A stretch of 62,605 nt of DNA from Carboxydothermus islandicus (GTDB taxonomy: Bacteria > Bacillota > Z-2901 > Carboxydothermales > Carboxydothermaceae), in NCBI RefSeq assembly GCF_001950325.1, contig NZ_BDJL01000142.1:56703-119307 (forward strand), in the 5' to 3' direction. This document shows, piece after piece, positions 17,412 through 26,696 of this stretch. The notes under the pieces are model-generated. The model was given only the letters and a program-made list of their open reading frames with translations, searched no databases and had not been told where the DNA came from. The position numbers were made by a program, and so were the translations under genes. Positions within the stretch are counted from its first letter, which is position 1. Each line of letters opens with the position of its first letter.

Positions 17412-18294
17412 TCTTTTCCTCCTTTCGCCCGAAAATTTTTTGCGCTAAAGCCTTCCCGGTAGGGGTTGCCGCAAGTCCCCCCTGGGCAGTTTCCTTAAGA
17501 GATATCGGTAACTCCCGGCCAATTTCCCCCATAGCCCCAATAACTTCATCCAGGGGAATGGCGGAGGTTATTCCGGCTAAAGCCAAATCCACCGCCGCTA
17601 AGGCTTGTACTGCAGCAGAGACATTTCGTTTTACACAGGGTACTTCCACAAGCCCGGCCACGGGATCACAAACCAACCCAAGCATACCCTTCAGAGCAAT
17701 GGCTCCCGCATGGGCGGCCTGTTCGGGGCTTCCCCCCAAAAGTTCCGTTGCTGCCACCGCCGCCATTGCTGCCGCCGAACCGCATTCCGCCTGGCAACCC
17801 CCCTGAGCTCCGGAAAGAGAAGCTTTAAAAGCTATCACCAGCCCCACCGCTCCGGCGGCATACAAACCTTCAATAACTTTTTCTTCGGGAATTTCATACT
17901 CCTCCATGATACTTAAAAGCACTCCGGGTATCACCCCTGCCGATCCGGCAGTAGGAGCTGCCACAATTAATCCCATCGAAGCATTGGCTTCACTTACCGC
18001 CAGAGCATAGGTTATAGCTTTCCCAAAGACCCCCGAAGCTAATGATTTACCGGAATTGTACCAGGCCTGATACTTTAAAGCCTGCCCTCCAACAAGACCT
18101 CCCACCGAACGATTCCCCTGAAGGCCTTCGGTCACCGCAGCCCGCATTACTTGCAGTCGTTCCCGCATGATATTTAAAAGGTGTTCTTCCGGAACTTCCC
18201 GGTCTTTGGCCTCTAAGATTAAGGCCATGCGCCCCAGGGTTTGGCCATTTTCCTTCGCAATTTTTATCAACTGCTCAACTGACTCCAAATACAT
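17395..18294 (-). CDS. sdaAA: L-serine dehydratase, iron-sulfur-dependent, alpha subunit
   Basis: 299 residues; the alpha chain of the [4Fe-4S] serine ammonia-lyase converting serine to pyruvate and ammonia. It contains the family segments APTAGSAGVIPGVL, GCQAECGSAAAMAAVA and CDPVAGLVEVPCVKRN, with the cluster cysteines. It is partnered with the beta gene 11 bases upstream. In this cluster serine would come from glycine plus methylene-THF, the two products of formiminoglycine breakdown, giving pyruvate as the exit to central metabolism. No serine hydroxymethyltransferase is in the window. Confidence 0.95.
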   Translation of the reverse strand: MYLESVEQLIKIAKENGQTLGRMALILEAKDREVPEEHLLNIMRERLQVMRAAVTEGLQGNRSVGGLVGGQALKYQAWYNSGKSLASGVFGKAITYALAVSEANASMGLIVAAPTAGSAGVIPGVLLSIMEEYEIPEEKVIEGLYAAGAVGLVIAFKASLSGAQGGCQAECGSAAAMAAVAATELLGGSPEQAAHAGAIALKGMLGLVCDPVAGLVEVPCVKRNVSAAVQALAAVDLALAGITSAIPLDEVIGAMGEIGRELPISLKETAQGGLAATPTGKALAQKIFGRKEEKNGENN

Positions 18295-18305
18295 ATCTTT
18301 CCTCC

Positions 18306-18962
18306 TTAAAGGGGTGGAATGGTAAAACCACCGGTAATTCCGGGCAGTCTCTTGATCTCTTTAAAGGTTTCATCGTCAACGGGCTGGTCCGTTTCAATAA
18401 CCATCAGGGCTTCCGCTCCTTTTTTTTGACGGGCAACACTCATCCGGGCAATGTTTATCCCGTGCCATGCCAATACCGACGTCACCTTGGCTACCGCTCC
18501 CGGCTGGTCATTATGGGGAACAATTATGGTCGGATATTTGGCCGAAATATTGACCGGATAACCGTTGATATCGGTAATTAGCACCGCTCCTCCCCCAATC
18601 GAGCTCCCGGTAACCCTCGCAATGCTGGTTTCCCCCCAGAGTTCCATGTAAGCAGTATTGGGGTGAGCTTCCGGCAAATCTATCAGCAAAAATTCATAGT
18701 TTAAACCGCGTTCTTTGGCAATCTTTAAGCTTTCCCGAATACGGGGATCACTGGTATCAAAGCCCAAAAGGCCGGCAATAATAGCACGATCGGTACCATG
18801 ACCCCGGTACGTTTCTTTAAAGGATCCGTGCAAAAAGATTTTAGCTTTTCTTGGCTCCTCCCCCAAGACAAGGCGCCCAACCCTCCCTAACCGCACCGCT
18901 CCGGCCGTATGGGAGCTGGAGGGCCCAATCATCACCGGTCCGATGATATCCAGTAAATCCAT
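18306..18962 (-). CDS. sdaAB: L-serine dehydratase, iron-sulfur-dependent, beta subunit
   Basis: 218 residues. The N-terminal part has the family motif IGPVMIGPSSSHTAGAVRLG and a GSFKETYRGHGTDRAI segment. The C-terminal part (about 145-218) is an ACT domain (TIIVPHNDQPGAVAKVTSVLAWHGINIA) that may bind serine or another amino acid. It forms the active enzyme with the alpha subunit encoded immediately downstream. Confidence 0.95.
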   Translation of the reverse strand: MDLLDIIGPVMIGPSSSHTAGAVRLGRVGRLVLGEEPRKAKIFLHGSFKETYRGHGTDRAIIAGLLGFDTSDPRIRESLKIAKERGLNYEFLLIDLPEAHPNTAYMELWGETSIARVTGSSIGGGAVLITDINGYPVNISAKYPTIIVPHNDQPGAVAKVTSVLAWHGINIARMSVARQKKGAEALMVIETDQPVDDETFKEIKRLPGITGGFTIPPL

Positions 18963-18980
18963 CTTTTCTCTACCGTCCTT

Positions 18981-20693
18981 CTACAGGGATACGGGAACTA
19001 CCGAAAAAGTAGAAACATCAACCAAACCACGGTCCGTAAGTTTTAATTCCGGTATCACCGGAAGGCTTAAAAAGGCTAAGGTCATAAATGGGTCGTAATC
19101 TTCAGAAACCCCAAGACTTCTAACCAACCGGTGGAGCTTTTCCAGTTCTTCCTGGACTTCATAAAGGGTGCGGTCGGACATTAAACCGGCAATGGGAAGC
19201 GGTAAACTTCCCAAAACCTGGCCCTCGGCAACGACCGTAAGCCCCCCGCCAATGCGCTTTAGTTCCTCCACCGCGACAATAATATCTTCATCACTTATAC
19301 CAGCTACCACCAAGTTATGCGAATCATGGGCAATGGTGGAGGCGATAGCTCCTTTTTTAAGCCCCAGGCCGTGGATTAACCCTACCCCAACATTACCGGT
19401 ATAATTGTGCCGTTCAAAAACTGCCAGTTTGGCAATATCCCTTTCCGGTGAGGTTTTAAAGTATCCTCCCTCCACCGGAACTTCTAATACTAATTTTTTG
19501 GTGACAATTTGGTGGGGAATTAACCCTATGACCCGGGCCCTGTTGGAGTTAGCAGGTATTTTTAGTTTTTCCGGGTTGATTTCTTTTAAGCGCATCGTAT
19601 TCCGAACCGCCCGGTCGTCCACCGGATAACCGGTAAAAAGCGGCTTTCCCTTTTCCGCTACCAATTTACCATCTTTAAACACATACCTGGGCTTAAATTC
19701 TTGTAAATCTTCAAATACTAAAATATCTGCCCGGTAACCCGGCGCGATAGCGCCCAAATCATACAATCTAAAGTAATTGGCAGCATTGATGGTTGCCAGC
19801 TGCAAGACCGTTGGTAAATCCGCTCCCGCCGAAACCGCCAATTTAACCATGTGATTAATAGAACCGAGTTTAATTAAATCTTCCGGATGCCGGTCATCGG
19901 TAACAAAGAGGCAGCGGGAAGCGGTATAACGGTCAACGGCGGGTAAAAGGTCCAATAAATTTTTCGTCGCCGATCCTTCCCGGAGCATTAAGTACATTCC
20001 CCGGGATAATCTTTCCCGGGCTTCTTCAGCGGTGGTGCACTCGTGCTCCGAATTTACCCCGGCAGCTATATAAGCGGTCAGCTCTTTTCCGGAAATCCCC
20101 GGGGCATGGCCGTCAACTAATTTTCCTTCTGCCACCGCCAATTTTTGCAGCATTTCCTCCCGAGTATTTAAAACGCTCGGATAATCCATCAACTCCCCTA
20201 ATCCTAAAACCCGCGGGTGATTGATAAATTCCGAAAGCTCCCGGGCGGTTAATACCGCTCCGGCAGTTTCCAGCGAAGTTGCCGGAACGCAGGAAGGAAG
20301 CATCACATAAATATTTATCGGCAAATTACTGCTTGCTTCCAGCATGTACCGGATTCCGGCAATTCCGGTTACGTTGGCTATTTCATGGGGATCAACCACT
20401 GCCGTAAGGGTGCCGGCCGGTACTAATGCCCGGGCAAACTCTGCCGGTGATACCATCGAACTTTCAATATGCACGTGCCCGTCAATAAATCCCGGAGTGA
20501 CATACGCTCCCTGTAAATCGTGGGTAGTCTTTCCTTCATATTCCCCAATGCCGGCGATGTAGCCGGAAACCACCGCTACATCGCCGGTAACAAACTCTCC
20601 CGTAAAGCTATTAAACACTTGAGCATTTTTTAACACCAGGTCCGCAGGCTTTTTCCCTAAGGCTACTTCCACCAAATCTTTTACCGGTTTCAT
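18981..20693 (-). CDS. ade: adenine deaminase
   Basis: About 570 residues, amidohydrolase-fold adenine deaminase producing hypoxanthine and ammonia. Metal-binding signatures are complete: DGHVHIESSMVSP, GLGELMDYP, DGHAPGISGKEL, SEHECTT and FVTDDRHPEDL. The C-terminal SHDSHNLVVAG domain is also present. ATG at 20693 is preferred because AGGTGA lies 5 bases before it; a GTG at 20702 is possible. It starts within a few bases of the preceding aminohydrolase stop. It feeds adenine into the xanthine pathway. A diverged paralogue with altered active-site residues is at 31001-32812. Confidence 0.95.
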   Translation of the reverse strand: MKPVKDLVEVALGKKPADLVLKNAQVFNSFTGEFVTGDVAVVSGYIAGIGEYEGKTTHDLQGAYVTPGFIDGHVHIESSMVSPAEFARALVPAGTLTAVVDPHEIANVTGIAGIRYMLEASSNLPINIYVMLPSCVPATSLETAGAVLTARELSEFINHPRVLGLGELMDYPSVLNTREEMLQKLAVAEGKLVDGHAPGISGKELTAYIAAGVNSEHECTTAEEARERLSRGMYLMLREGSATKNLLDLLPAVDRYTASRCLFVTDDRHPEDLIKLGSINHMVKLAVSAGADLPTVLQLATINAANYFRLYDLGAIAPGYRADILVFEDLQEFKPRYVFKDGKLVAEKGKPLFTGYPVDDRAVRNTMRLKEINPEKLKIPANSNRARVIGLIPHQIVTKKLVLEVPVEGGYFKTSPERDIAKLAVFERHNYTGNVGVGLIHGLGLKKGAIASTIAHDSHNLVVAGISDEDIIVAVEELKRIGGGLTVVAEGQVLGSLPLPIAGLMSDRTLYEVQEELEKLHRLVRSLGVSEDYDPFMTLAFLSLPVIPELKLTDRGLVDVSTFSVVPVSL

Positions 20694-20702
20694 CGCTCTC
20701 AC

Positions 20703-22037
20703 CTATTCTAAGCTAACTCCAACCCGGTTAGCAACACGCTTTAAGCTTTCATTGGCTTTTCGGCGGACTTCTACCTCATCCATGGTTTTTAAGACCCGGT
20801 TCTCCATTACAATCTTACCATCAACAATGGTGGTTAAAACGTTACTGCTCTGAGCCTGATAAACGAGCTGGGTGTATATATTTACCCCCTCGTTGGGAGT
20901 TGTTCTCATTTCATCCAGGTCCACAATGACCACATCCGCTTTTTTACCCACTTCCAGGCTGCCAATCTGGTCTTCCAAGCCCATGGCCCGGGCACCACCA
21001 ATGGTAGCTAATTCAAACACTTTCTGGGCGGGCATAGAAGTTGGACCGTAGAACGGTTTTTGAATCAGCGCTGCCATCCGCATCTCGATAAAAGCATCCA
21101 GGTTATTGTTGCACGGAGCGCCATCGGCGGCGATGGAAATTTCCGCGCCCATCTCTAAAAGTTCGGGAATTTTGGCAATGCCTGAGGCCAATTTTAAGTT
21201 GGAAGATGGGCAGTGGGCAATTTTGGTTTTCGATTCAGTCAGAACCTTCATTTCCTGTTCGTCCAAATGGATACAGTGGGCAAGGATCAGGTTTGGAGCG
21301 GTCATCCCTAACTTTTCTAAGTACAAAACGTTTCTCATACCTCTTTCCCTTAAAACAAGCTCCACTTCTCCCTTATTTTCAGAAGCATGGGTATGAATCC
21401 GGACTTTATACTGATCAGCTAATTTGACAACTTCCTTTAATAAATCTTCGGTGCAGGAAACCGCAAAGCGTGGAGTAAAGGCGTACAAAATGCGTCCGTT
21501 GTCCTTGCCGTGCCATTTTTCAAGGAGCTGCACGCTTTCATTAATGGCATTTTCGGTGGTATCCTGCATGGACTTGGGTACTTCCGTCCCGTAATCCATC
21601 ATGCACTTTCCAGAAATCGCCCGGATACCGCCGTCGTAAATGGCCTGGAAATTAGAGTCGGTATGGTTAACCGTTGCCATATCGACGATAGCAGTAGTTC
21701 CACCTTTAAACAGCTCGCCAATTCCAAGCATTGCCGAATAATACAGGGATTCGGGATCGTGCCCTCCTTCTAAAGGCCAGATCCGAAGTTTTAACCAATC
21801 CAAAAGTTCCAAATCGTCCGCCTGGCCCCGAAAAAGGGTTTGGCAGAGGTGAATGTGAGTCTGGATTAATCCGGGAATCACCACTTTACCGGTAGCGTCG
21901 ATAACCTTATCGGCCTTCACCTGGAGGTTTGGACCAATTTCTTTAATAAGGTTTCCTTCAATGTAGATATCACCTTTTAGAATTTCACGTTTTGCGTTCA
22001 TTGTCACAATGGTTCCGTTTTTAATTAAAATTGACAT
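20703..22037 (-). CDS. aminohydrolase of the AtzA/SsnA/guanine deaminase group
   Basis: About 444 residues; ATG at 22037 follows GGGAG by 8 bases. Amidohydrolase with PGLIQTHIHLCQTLFRG, IHTHASENKGEVELV, LAHCIHLDEQEM and ISIAADGAPCNNNLD, i.e. the HxH, H, H, D metal set of hydrolytic deaminases acting on aminated heterocycles. In this context guanine to xanthine is the most obvious step, because adenine has its own enzyme. 4-Aminoimidazole deamination is an alternative. Annotation by similarity alone often calls such proteins MTA/SAH deaminase or chlorohydrolase. It lies between the permease and adenine deaminase genes. Confidence 0.85.
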   Translation of the reverse strand: MSILIKNGTIVTMNAKREILKGDIYIEGNLIKEIGPNLQVKADKVIDATGKVVIPGLIQTHIHLCQTLFRGQADDLELLDWLKLRIWPLEGGHDPESLYYSAMLGIGELFKGGTTAIVDMATVNHTDSNFQAIYDGGIRAISGKCMMDYGTEVPKSMQDTTENAINESVQLLEKWHGKDNGRILYAFTPRFAVSCTEDLLKEVVKLADQYKVRIHTHASENKGEVELVLRERGMRNVLYLEKLGMTAPNLILAHCIHLDEQEMKVLTESKTKIAHCPSSNLKLASGIAKIPELLEMGAEISIAADGAPCNNNLDAFIEMRMAALIQKPFYGPTSMPAQKVFELATIGGARAMGLEDQIGSLEVGKKADVVIVDLDEMRTTPNEGVNIYTQLVYQAQSSNVLTTIVDGKIVMENRVLKTMDEVEVRRKANESLKRVANRVGVSLE

Positions 22038-22112
22038 GGCAGTCACTCCCTTGAAAACAGTTTGGGCCCGACATTGTAAATCAAATTTGCAACTTTTCTC
22101 ACAAGGATTAAA

Positions 22113-22133
22113 GACCAGGCTTAACGCCTGGCC
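22113..22133 (-). terminator. intergenic hairpin between permease and aminohydrolase genes
   Basis: Minus strand GGCCAGGC-GTTAA-GCCTGGTC is followed by TTTAATCC. The T-tract is weak, so it may be a partial terminator or an RNA stability element inside the purine operon. Confidence 0.5.
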
Positions 22134-22159
22134 TTCCCTTGTAAGAGTTTATTTTGCCT

Positions 22160-23488
22160 TTAGTGGAGCCGCATGTAGAAGTTAATGATAAAGGCAATGG
22201 AAACAATCCACATTACCCAGCTAATATCCTTGAATTTTCCGGTTAAAGCTTTTACCAAGGTGTAGGAAACAAAACCAAAGGCAAAACCGTTAGCAATACT
22301 GTAGGTAAGGGGCATCATGATAATGGTCATAAACGCCGGGAAAGCTTCGGTAAAATCATCAAAATCAACATGCCGGATTTCCGCTAACATTAAAGCACCT
22401 ACGAGAATTAAGGCCGGGGCAGTTGCAAAGGCCGGTACCAAGCCAATTAGCGGAGCAAATATTAAAGCTACTACAAAAAGCACTGCTACCACAATAGCGG
22501 TTAAACCGGTTTTACCACCTTCAGCAATACCCGCCGCACTTTCAATATACGAAGTAACGGTGGTGGTACCGAAAATCGCACTGATAATCGTACCAATAGC
22601 GTCGGTGGTAAGAGCGCGGTCTAAGTTCTCAATCTTGCCATTTTCATCCATTAAGCCCGCTTTCCGGGTTAAACCAATTAAGGTCCCCATGTTGTCAAAA
22701 AGCTCAACCAGGGTCATGGTAAAGATAATGTTAAAAAGACCAAACTTCAAGGCACCGGCAAGATCAAGATGTAAGAATGTGGGCTTAAGACTTGGAATAT
22801 TAAAGCTCATAATTCCGCTTATTCCTTTGGGCACCGGTACTACGCCAAAAATCATCCCGAGAACAGTAGTGGTAATAATCCCGATGAGCATGGCACCTTT
22901 AACATTCCGGGCCATTAAGACAGCAGTTAAAATCAAACCTACAACTGCCAGCAATGTGCTTGGTTCGGTTAAATTACCCAAAGTTACCGAAGTTGCTTCG
23001 CTGTTAACTACAATCCCCGCATTCCTTAATCCAATAAACGCAATGAATAAACCAATACCTACACCAATGGCAGCTTTTAAGTTGTTGGGCACCGCATTAA
23101 CGATTGCCTGACGGATACCGCCAATGGTTAATATTAAGAAGAAAATACCGGAGAAAAATACCGCACCAAGACCTACCTGCCAGGGTAACCCTAATTGAGC
23201 CACAACAAAGTACGCAAAGAAGGCGTTTAAACCCATTCCAGGGGCTACCGCCACCGGAAAGTTAGCCCAGAGCCCCATTAAAGTAGTAGCCACCGCAGTA
23301 GCCCAGATCGTTGCCGCAATGGCCGCTTCTTTGGGAATCCCGGCATCGGCCAGGATGTTCGGGTTAACAAAGATAATGTAGGCCAACGTTACAAAGGTAG
23401 TAACACCTGCTAAAATCTCGGTTTTAACGTTGGTCCCTTTCTGGCTCAACTTGAAAATCCGGTCGAGCACTCCTTGATTAGATGCCAT
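22160..23488 (-). CDS. purine permease, AzgA-type (NCS2)
   Basis: About 442 residues with some 12 hydrophobic segments; start at ATG 23488, 7 bases after AAAGGGG. The N-terminal KTEILAGVTTFVTLAYIIFVNPNIL and PVAVAPGMGLNAFFAYFVV, together with ELFDNMGTLIGLTRKAG and TTVTSYIESAAGIAEGGKTGLTAI, are signatures of the AzgA/GhxP branch. Members take up adenine, guanine or hypoxanthine by proton symport. It is preceded by a 270-base AT-rich leader with an unusual hairpin and begins the downstream half of the purine cluster. Confidence 0.93.
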   Translation of the reverse strand: MASNQGVLDRIFKLSQKGTNVKTEILAGVTTFVTLAYIIFVNPNILADAGIPKEAAIAATIWATAVATTLMGLWANFPVAVAPGMGLNAFFAYFVVAQLGLPWQVGLGAVFFSGIFFLILTIGGIRQAIVNAVPNNLKAAIGVGIGLFIAFIGLRNAGIVVNSEATSVTLGNLTEPSTLLAVVGLILTAVLMARNVKGAMLIGIITTTVLGMIFGVVPVPKGISGIMSFNIPSLKPTFLHLDLAGALKFGLFNIIFTMTLVELFDNMGTLIGLTRKAGLMDENGKIENLDRALTTDAIGTIISAIFGTTTVTSYIESAAGIAEGGKTGLTAIVVAVLFVVALIFAPLIGLVPAFATAPALILVGALMLAEIRHVDFDDFTEAFPAFMTIIMMPLTYSIANGFAFGFVSYTLVKALTGKFKDISWVMWIVSIAFIINFYMRLH

Positions 23489-23538
23489 AACCATACCCCT
23501 TTCTTAATAATTTTGTAAATCCTCCGGTGCCCCATTTA

Positions 23539-23569
23539 TAATAACCCTTGCGGGTTATTACCCATAACC
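23539..23569 (-). promoter_or_regulatory. permease leader with alternative hairpins
   Basis: Read on the minus strand, GGTTAT-gggta-ATAACC (6 bp stem) overlaps TAATAACCC-GCAA-GGGTTATTA (9 bp perfect stem with a GNRA-type loop). The two stems compete for the same central segment. There is no T-tract, and no match to the purine riboswitch consensus was found. The remaining leader up to 23759 is AT-rich, with a near-palindrome AAGGATTTTAAAATTCCTT and no clear promoter. Confidence 0.45.
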
Positions 23570-23759
23570 TTATAAAATCTATTTACATATTTTTTCGGTA
23601 AATTTTTTAAAGCTCTCTTTAACATTCTTAGTTTTTATCTCAATATTTTCTTAAAATACTTATTCGACAAGGATTTTAAAATTCCTTCTTTAATTTTCAG
23701 AAAAAATAAATTTTTGTCGCATTTTGTAGATTTCCTTATTTTATGCTTTAAAAATTTGT

Positions 23760-24383
23760 TTATAATCTTTCATTGATATAACTGGTTACCCGGTCTTTGA
23801 GCTCGGTGCCCTCTTTTAAAAAAGCTTCCACCCTTTCCCGGGCCGCCAAAACATATCCTTCATCTTTAATGGAAGTAAGGTTAATTTTAACATTCATTAT
23901 CGCCCCTTGTAAACCGGCATAAGCCATTTGCGCAGCAACTCCGGCATCGGAAAGGGCATTGGGATTCCCTTTTTCGGCAATAACGGGGCACAGGCGTAAA
24001 ACTTCCAGGCACTTTTCGGCAACTTCCAGAGGTACATCCGCCGCTTTTTTATAGGCTTCCTGAATTTTTGCCGAACGCTCTTTTTTCTGCTCTTCGGTAT
24101 CTCTGGGAAGCTTAAACGCCGCCATAACTTCGTTAAAAACTTCGGTATCGATATCAATTAAATTGACCAAACGTTCGTATAAAGCTTCGGTTTTATCTTT
24201 TAAAGGAGCAAGTTCCGCTTCTACCTCGGCAAATTTTTCCCGGCCAAGGGTTAAATTTAACACCATATTTAAGAGAGCTGCACCGTTTGCTCCGGCCAGG
24301 GCCGAAACACTACCCCCACCGGGAGCGGGAGATGATGACGCCAATTCATTGATAAAGCCACGGATGGTCAGGTCCGTTAGCAT
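23760..24383 (-). CDS. fchA: formimidoyltetrahydrofolate cyclodeaminase
   Basis: 207 residues, a stand-alone cyclodeaminase of the FTCD C-terminal family, converting formimino-THF to methenyl-THF plus ammonia. Family features are the N-terminal FINELASSSPAPGGGSVSALAGANGAAL and the helical repeats with AYKKAADVPLEVAEKC and GNPNALSDAGVAAQMA. It lies downstream of glutamate formiminotransferase in the same direction, separated by a hairpin. Together they move the one-carbon unit of formiminoglycine into folate and hence the Wood-Ljungdahl pathway. Confidence 0.95.
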   Translation of the reverse strand: MLTDLTIRGFINELASSSPAPGGGSVSALAGANGAALLNMVLNLTLGREKFAEVEAELAPLKDKTEALYERLVNLIDIDTEVFNEVMAAFKLPRDTEEQKKERSAKIQEAYKKAADVPLEVAEKCLEVLRLCPVIAEKGNPNALSDAGVAAQMAYAGLQGAIMNVKINLTSIKDEGYVLAARERVEAFLKEGTELKDRVTSYINERL

Positions 24384-24406
24384 AATTTCACCTCCAGTTT
24401 AATTGG

Positions 24407-24427
24407 GGGCAGGGGTAAACCCTGCCC
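24407..24427 (-). other. intergenic hairpin between formiminotransferase and cyclodeaminase genes
   Basis: Minus strand GGGCAGGG-TTTA-CCCCTGCCC forms a GC-rich stem without a T-tract, so it is more likely an mRNA processing or stability element than a terminator. Confidence 0.5.
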
Positions 24428-24435
24428 ACTTTTCC

Positions 24436-25353
24436 TTACAGTAAGTCCGGAATGTGGTTTTCCCGAATCTGGTCGCGGTTAAAGTTTTCCAGTTGCAGGA
24501 AGTATTCGGCTACCCGCACCAGAGCTTCCTGCGGCACGGTGCCAATTAATTCGGTGCCCACAACCGGTACTCCCCACCGGGCTGCTTCGGATTTGACAAA
24601 GTTGTAGGTCCGGTAAAGGGGGCAAGCTTCGTGGTCAAACATGTTCATGGAAACAACCACCTGATTTCTTTCGGTAAACTTCAGAGCCACCGCCCGCACC
24701 GAGGTAAAGCCACCGGAAGGGCCTCTTACGGCCTTGGCGATTTGCTTGGCAATTTCCAGGTTATCGGTTCCGAGGATAACATTAAATGCCACCAACGGAT
24801 TAGTTCCGGCACTAACGATGGTACCACCTTTATGGACAAACTCCTTAACATCACCGATATCCGGAAGACGCTTGGGGTCGGGATTTTCCGAAAGGAGTAA
24901 ATCCCGTAAACCTTCATACTGACCTTTTCTAATAAAGTCAAGGGCTTTTCTTTCAGGAATACGGGCATTTTCCCCGGAGAAGAAAATAGGTACACCGGTA
25001 CGCTTATTTAATTCTACACCAATTTCTTCGGCTAATTGAATGCATTCTTCCAGGGTAATGTTTCTCATGGGGAAAATGGGAATGGTGTCCTGCGCTCCAA
25101 TTCGCGGGTGGTTACCCCTTTGCTGCTCCATATCGATTAATTCAATGGCTTTAGCCGCCATATTAATTAAAGCTTCTTTTAAGGGTTCTGGCTTACCAAT
25201 GAGCTCAACCACCGTCCGGTTAAAGTCGGCATCGGGGAAATACCCGATTAGTTTAACTCCCGGTACATTTCTTACCTGGTCCACAATAGCTTCTACTACT
25301 TCCTTCCGCCGTCCTTCGGAAAAGTTCGGTACTGCATGGACGTACTTATTCAT
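24436..25353 (-). CDS. glutamate formimidoyltransferase-type enzyme
   Basis: 305 residues, FTCD N-terminal family. It shows VPNFSEGRRKEVVEAI, DADFNRTVVELIGKPE, QQRGNHPRIGAQDTIPIFPM and the folate/formimino-site region GPSGGFTSVRAVALK. The family transfers a formimino group from formiminoglutamate to tetrahydrofolate. In a purine-degrading anaerobe the donor would be formiminoglycine, giving glycine, as known for clostridial glycine formiminotransferase. No histidine-utilisation genes are nearby, which supports the glycine version, but sequence alone cannot separate the two donors. Confidence 0.9.
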   Translation of the reverse strand: MNKYVHAVPNFSEGRRKEVVEAIVDQVRNVPGVKLIGYFPDADFNRTVVELIGKPEPLKEALINMAAKAIELIDMEQQRGNHPRIGAQDTIPIFPMRNITLEECIQLAEEIGVELNKRTGVPIFFSGENARIPERKALDFIRKGQYEGLRDLLLSENPDPKRLPDIGDVKEFVHKGGTIVSAGTNPLVAFNVILGTDNLEIAKQIAKAVRGPSGGFTSVRAVALKFTERNQVVVSMNMFDHEACPLYRTYNFVKSEAARWGVPVVGTELIGTVPQEALVRVAEYFLQLENFNRDQIRENHIPDLL

Positions 25354-25388
25354 TATGTATCCTCCTCCTTCTTATAGTTTTTAATTTT

Positions 25389-26696
25389 TTATTTTAAGCC
25401 GGGGTTACCCAGCTTTAAAAGCACCTCTAAAACTCCGCCAGCAACCGCCAGCGCTTTTTCGGAAATGGTAAACGCGTACTCTTTTATCCCCCGCGGATCA
25501 ATATCGCCAATTTTCATTCCTTCCTCCACCCGGACCTCCGGGTGAATAAGGCCCCGGATTACTCCGGAAACCTCCGCAACAATTTGCTTTTCACCGACAG
25601 TTCCTATTACCTCACCGGCTTTAACTTCCTGGCCAAAATCAAAATACCAGCAAATTTTACCCCTGCCCGGGGAATAAACCACCCTTTTAACGGTGTGTCC
25701 CCCGATTTCCCCGGGAATGCCGGTATCGGGCAAAGCTGAGCCCTGATAAATGGCACGCCCTAAGTAATGTCCCCGTTTTGTTTCAATAACCGCATGAACT
25801 TCCACGGGCGCAGTAAAACCGGGACCCACACCGATAACGATTTCCGCTTCCTCTTTTTTAGTCCCCAGGTTTTTCTTGGCCAGACGCGCATCAATTACCG
25901 CCCAGGGTTTTAGCTCTTTTACCACAATACTTTTTTCATCAGGGATAACGGGAATAATACCATTTGCCAGCAGGTTGGGAACTTCCTCAAGATTAGCTTT
26001 GCGTGCAGTAACGCCTTCCACGGTATGTTCTCCCGTATAGATCGCCTGAGCAAAGGCTACCATCCGGCGAATTGCCGTAGGTTTGGAAAGTTCCGTTGCC
26101 ACCACTTTAAATCCCGCTTGATGCAAACGCCATATTATGCCCGTTGCGATATCTCCAGCGCCTTTGACCACAACAAGCCGCTGAAAAGAAAGGTAATCAT
26201 CGGGTTTATCTATATCAAAAAGCACACCGTAATCCTCCGTATCGATGTACTTGGGATTTAACTCCGGAAGTAAGTCCCGTAAACCGGTGTCTCCGGTAAG
26301 CCTTTTTAAACAGGAAAAATATTTTCCGGGCAGATAGACCGGATGTCCTCGTTGTCCCCGGTAACTTAAACACCAAACTTCTTCCGGGTTTTTTTCAATA
26401 GCTTGCAAAAGAGCCTGTAAACTGCTAATTCCTACAAACGGCATATCACCAAGGGCTATCACCACACCCTGCCAGTAGCCCGGGAGCAGTCGCGCTGCTT
26501 CCCGTAACGTTCCCCCCATTCCTTCTAAAGCGGCGCTTTCACTTACTCTGTCCTTCGTTACCACCACAACTTCGGCAAAAACCCGTCTATACGTTGCTTC
26601 GGTCTGCTCCAATATCGTTTTGCCAAATAGCGGTAATGCCAATTTATCCTTCCCCATCCGCCGGGAACTTCCCCCGGCCAGAATAAAAACCCCCAC
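25389..26696 (-). CDS. MocA-like cytidylyltransferase fused to YqeB-type selenium hydroxylase protein
   Basis: 435-residue fusion. Residues 1 to about 170 are a MobA/MocA-type nucleotidyltransferase (FILAGGSSRRMGKDKLALPL, ALGDMPF, GQRGHPVYLP) expected to form the molybdopterin dinucleotide cofactor. Residues about 172-435 match the YqeB/EF2563 family (VVVKGAGDIATGIIWRLHQAGF, TAIRRMVAFAQAIYTGE, GVGPGFTAPVEVHAVIETKRGH), a marker of selenium-dependent molybdenum hydroxylases. It starts with GTG sharing one base with the yqeC stop, so it is translationally coupled. It implies that the adjacent xanthine dehydrogenase carries a selenium-containing cofactor. Confidence 0.9.
   Translation of the reverse strand: MGVFILAGGSSRRMGKDKLALPLFGKTILEQTEATYRRVFAEVVVVTKDRVSESAALEGMGGTLREAARLLPGYWQGVVIALGDMPFVGISSLQALLQAIEKNPEEVWCLSYRGQRGHPVYLPGKYFSCLKRLTGDTGLRDLLPELNPKYIDTEDYGVLFDIDKPDDYLSFQRLVVVKGAGDIATGIIWRLHQAGFKVVATELSKPTAIRRMVAFAQAIYTGEHTVEGVTARKANLEEVPNLLANGIIPVIPDEKSIVVKELKPWAVIDARLAKKNLGTKKEEAEIVIGVGPGFTAPVEVHAVIETKRGHYLGRAIYQGSALPDTGIPGEIGGHTVKRVVYSPGRGKICWYFDFGQEVKAGEVIGTVGEKQIVAEVSGVIRGLIHPEVRVEEGMKIGDIDPRGIKEYAFTISEKALAVAGGVLEVLLKLGNPGLK

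Noticed and set aside
22317-23111. Long open frame of 264 codons opposite the purine permease
   Set aside because: It is antisense to a clear membrane transporter, has repetitive low-complexity composition and no recognisable domain; a mirror of codon bias.
23495-23600. Purine riboswitch before the permease
   Set aside because: The conserved junction and loop sequences of the purine aptamer are absent; only generic hairpins are present.
24436-25353. Histidine-utilisation role for the formiminotransferase
   Set aside because: No hutH, hutU or hutI-like gene is present; purine genes surround it, so formiminoglycine is the better donor hypothesis.
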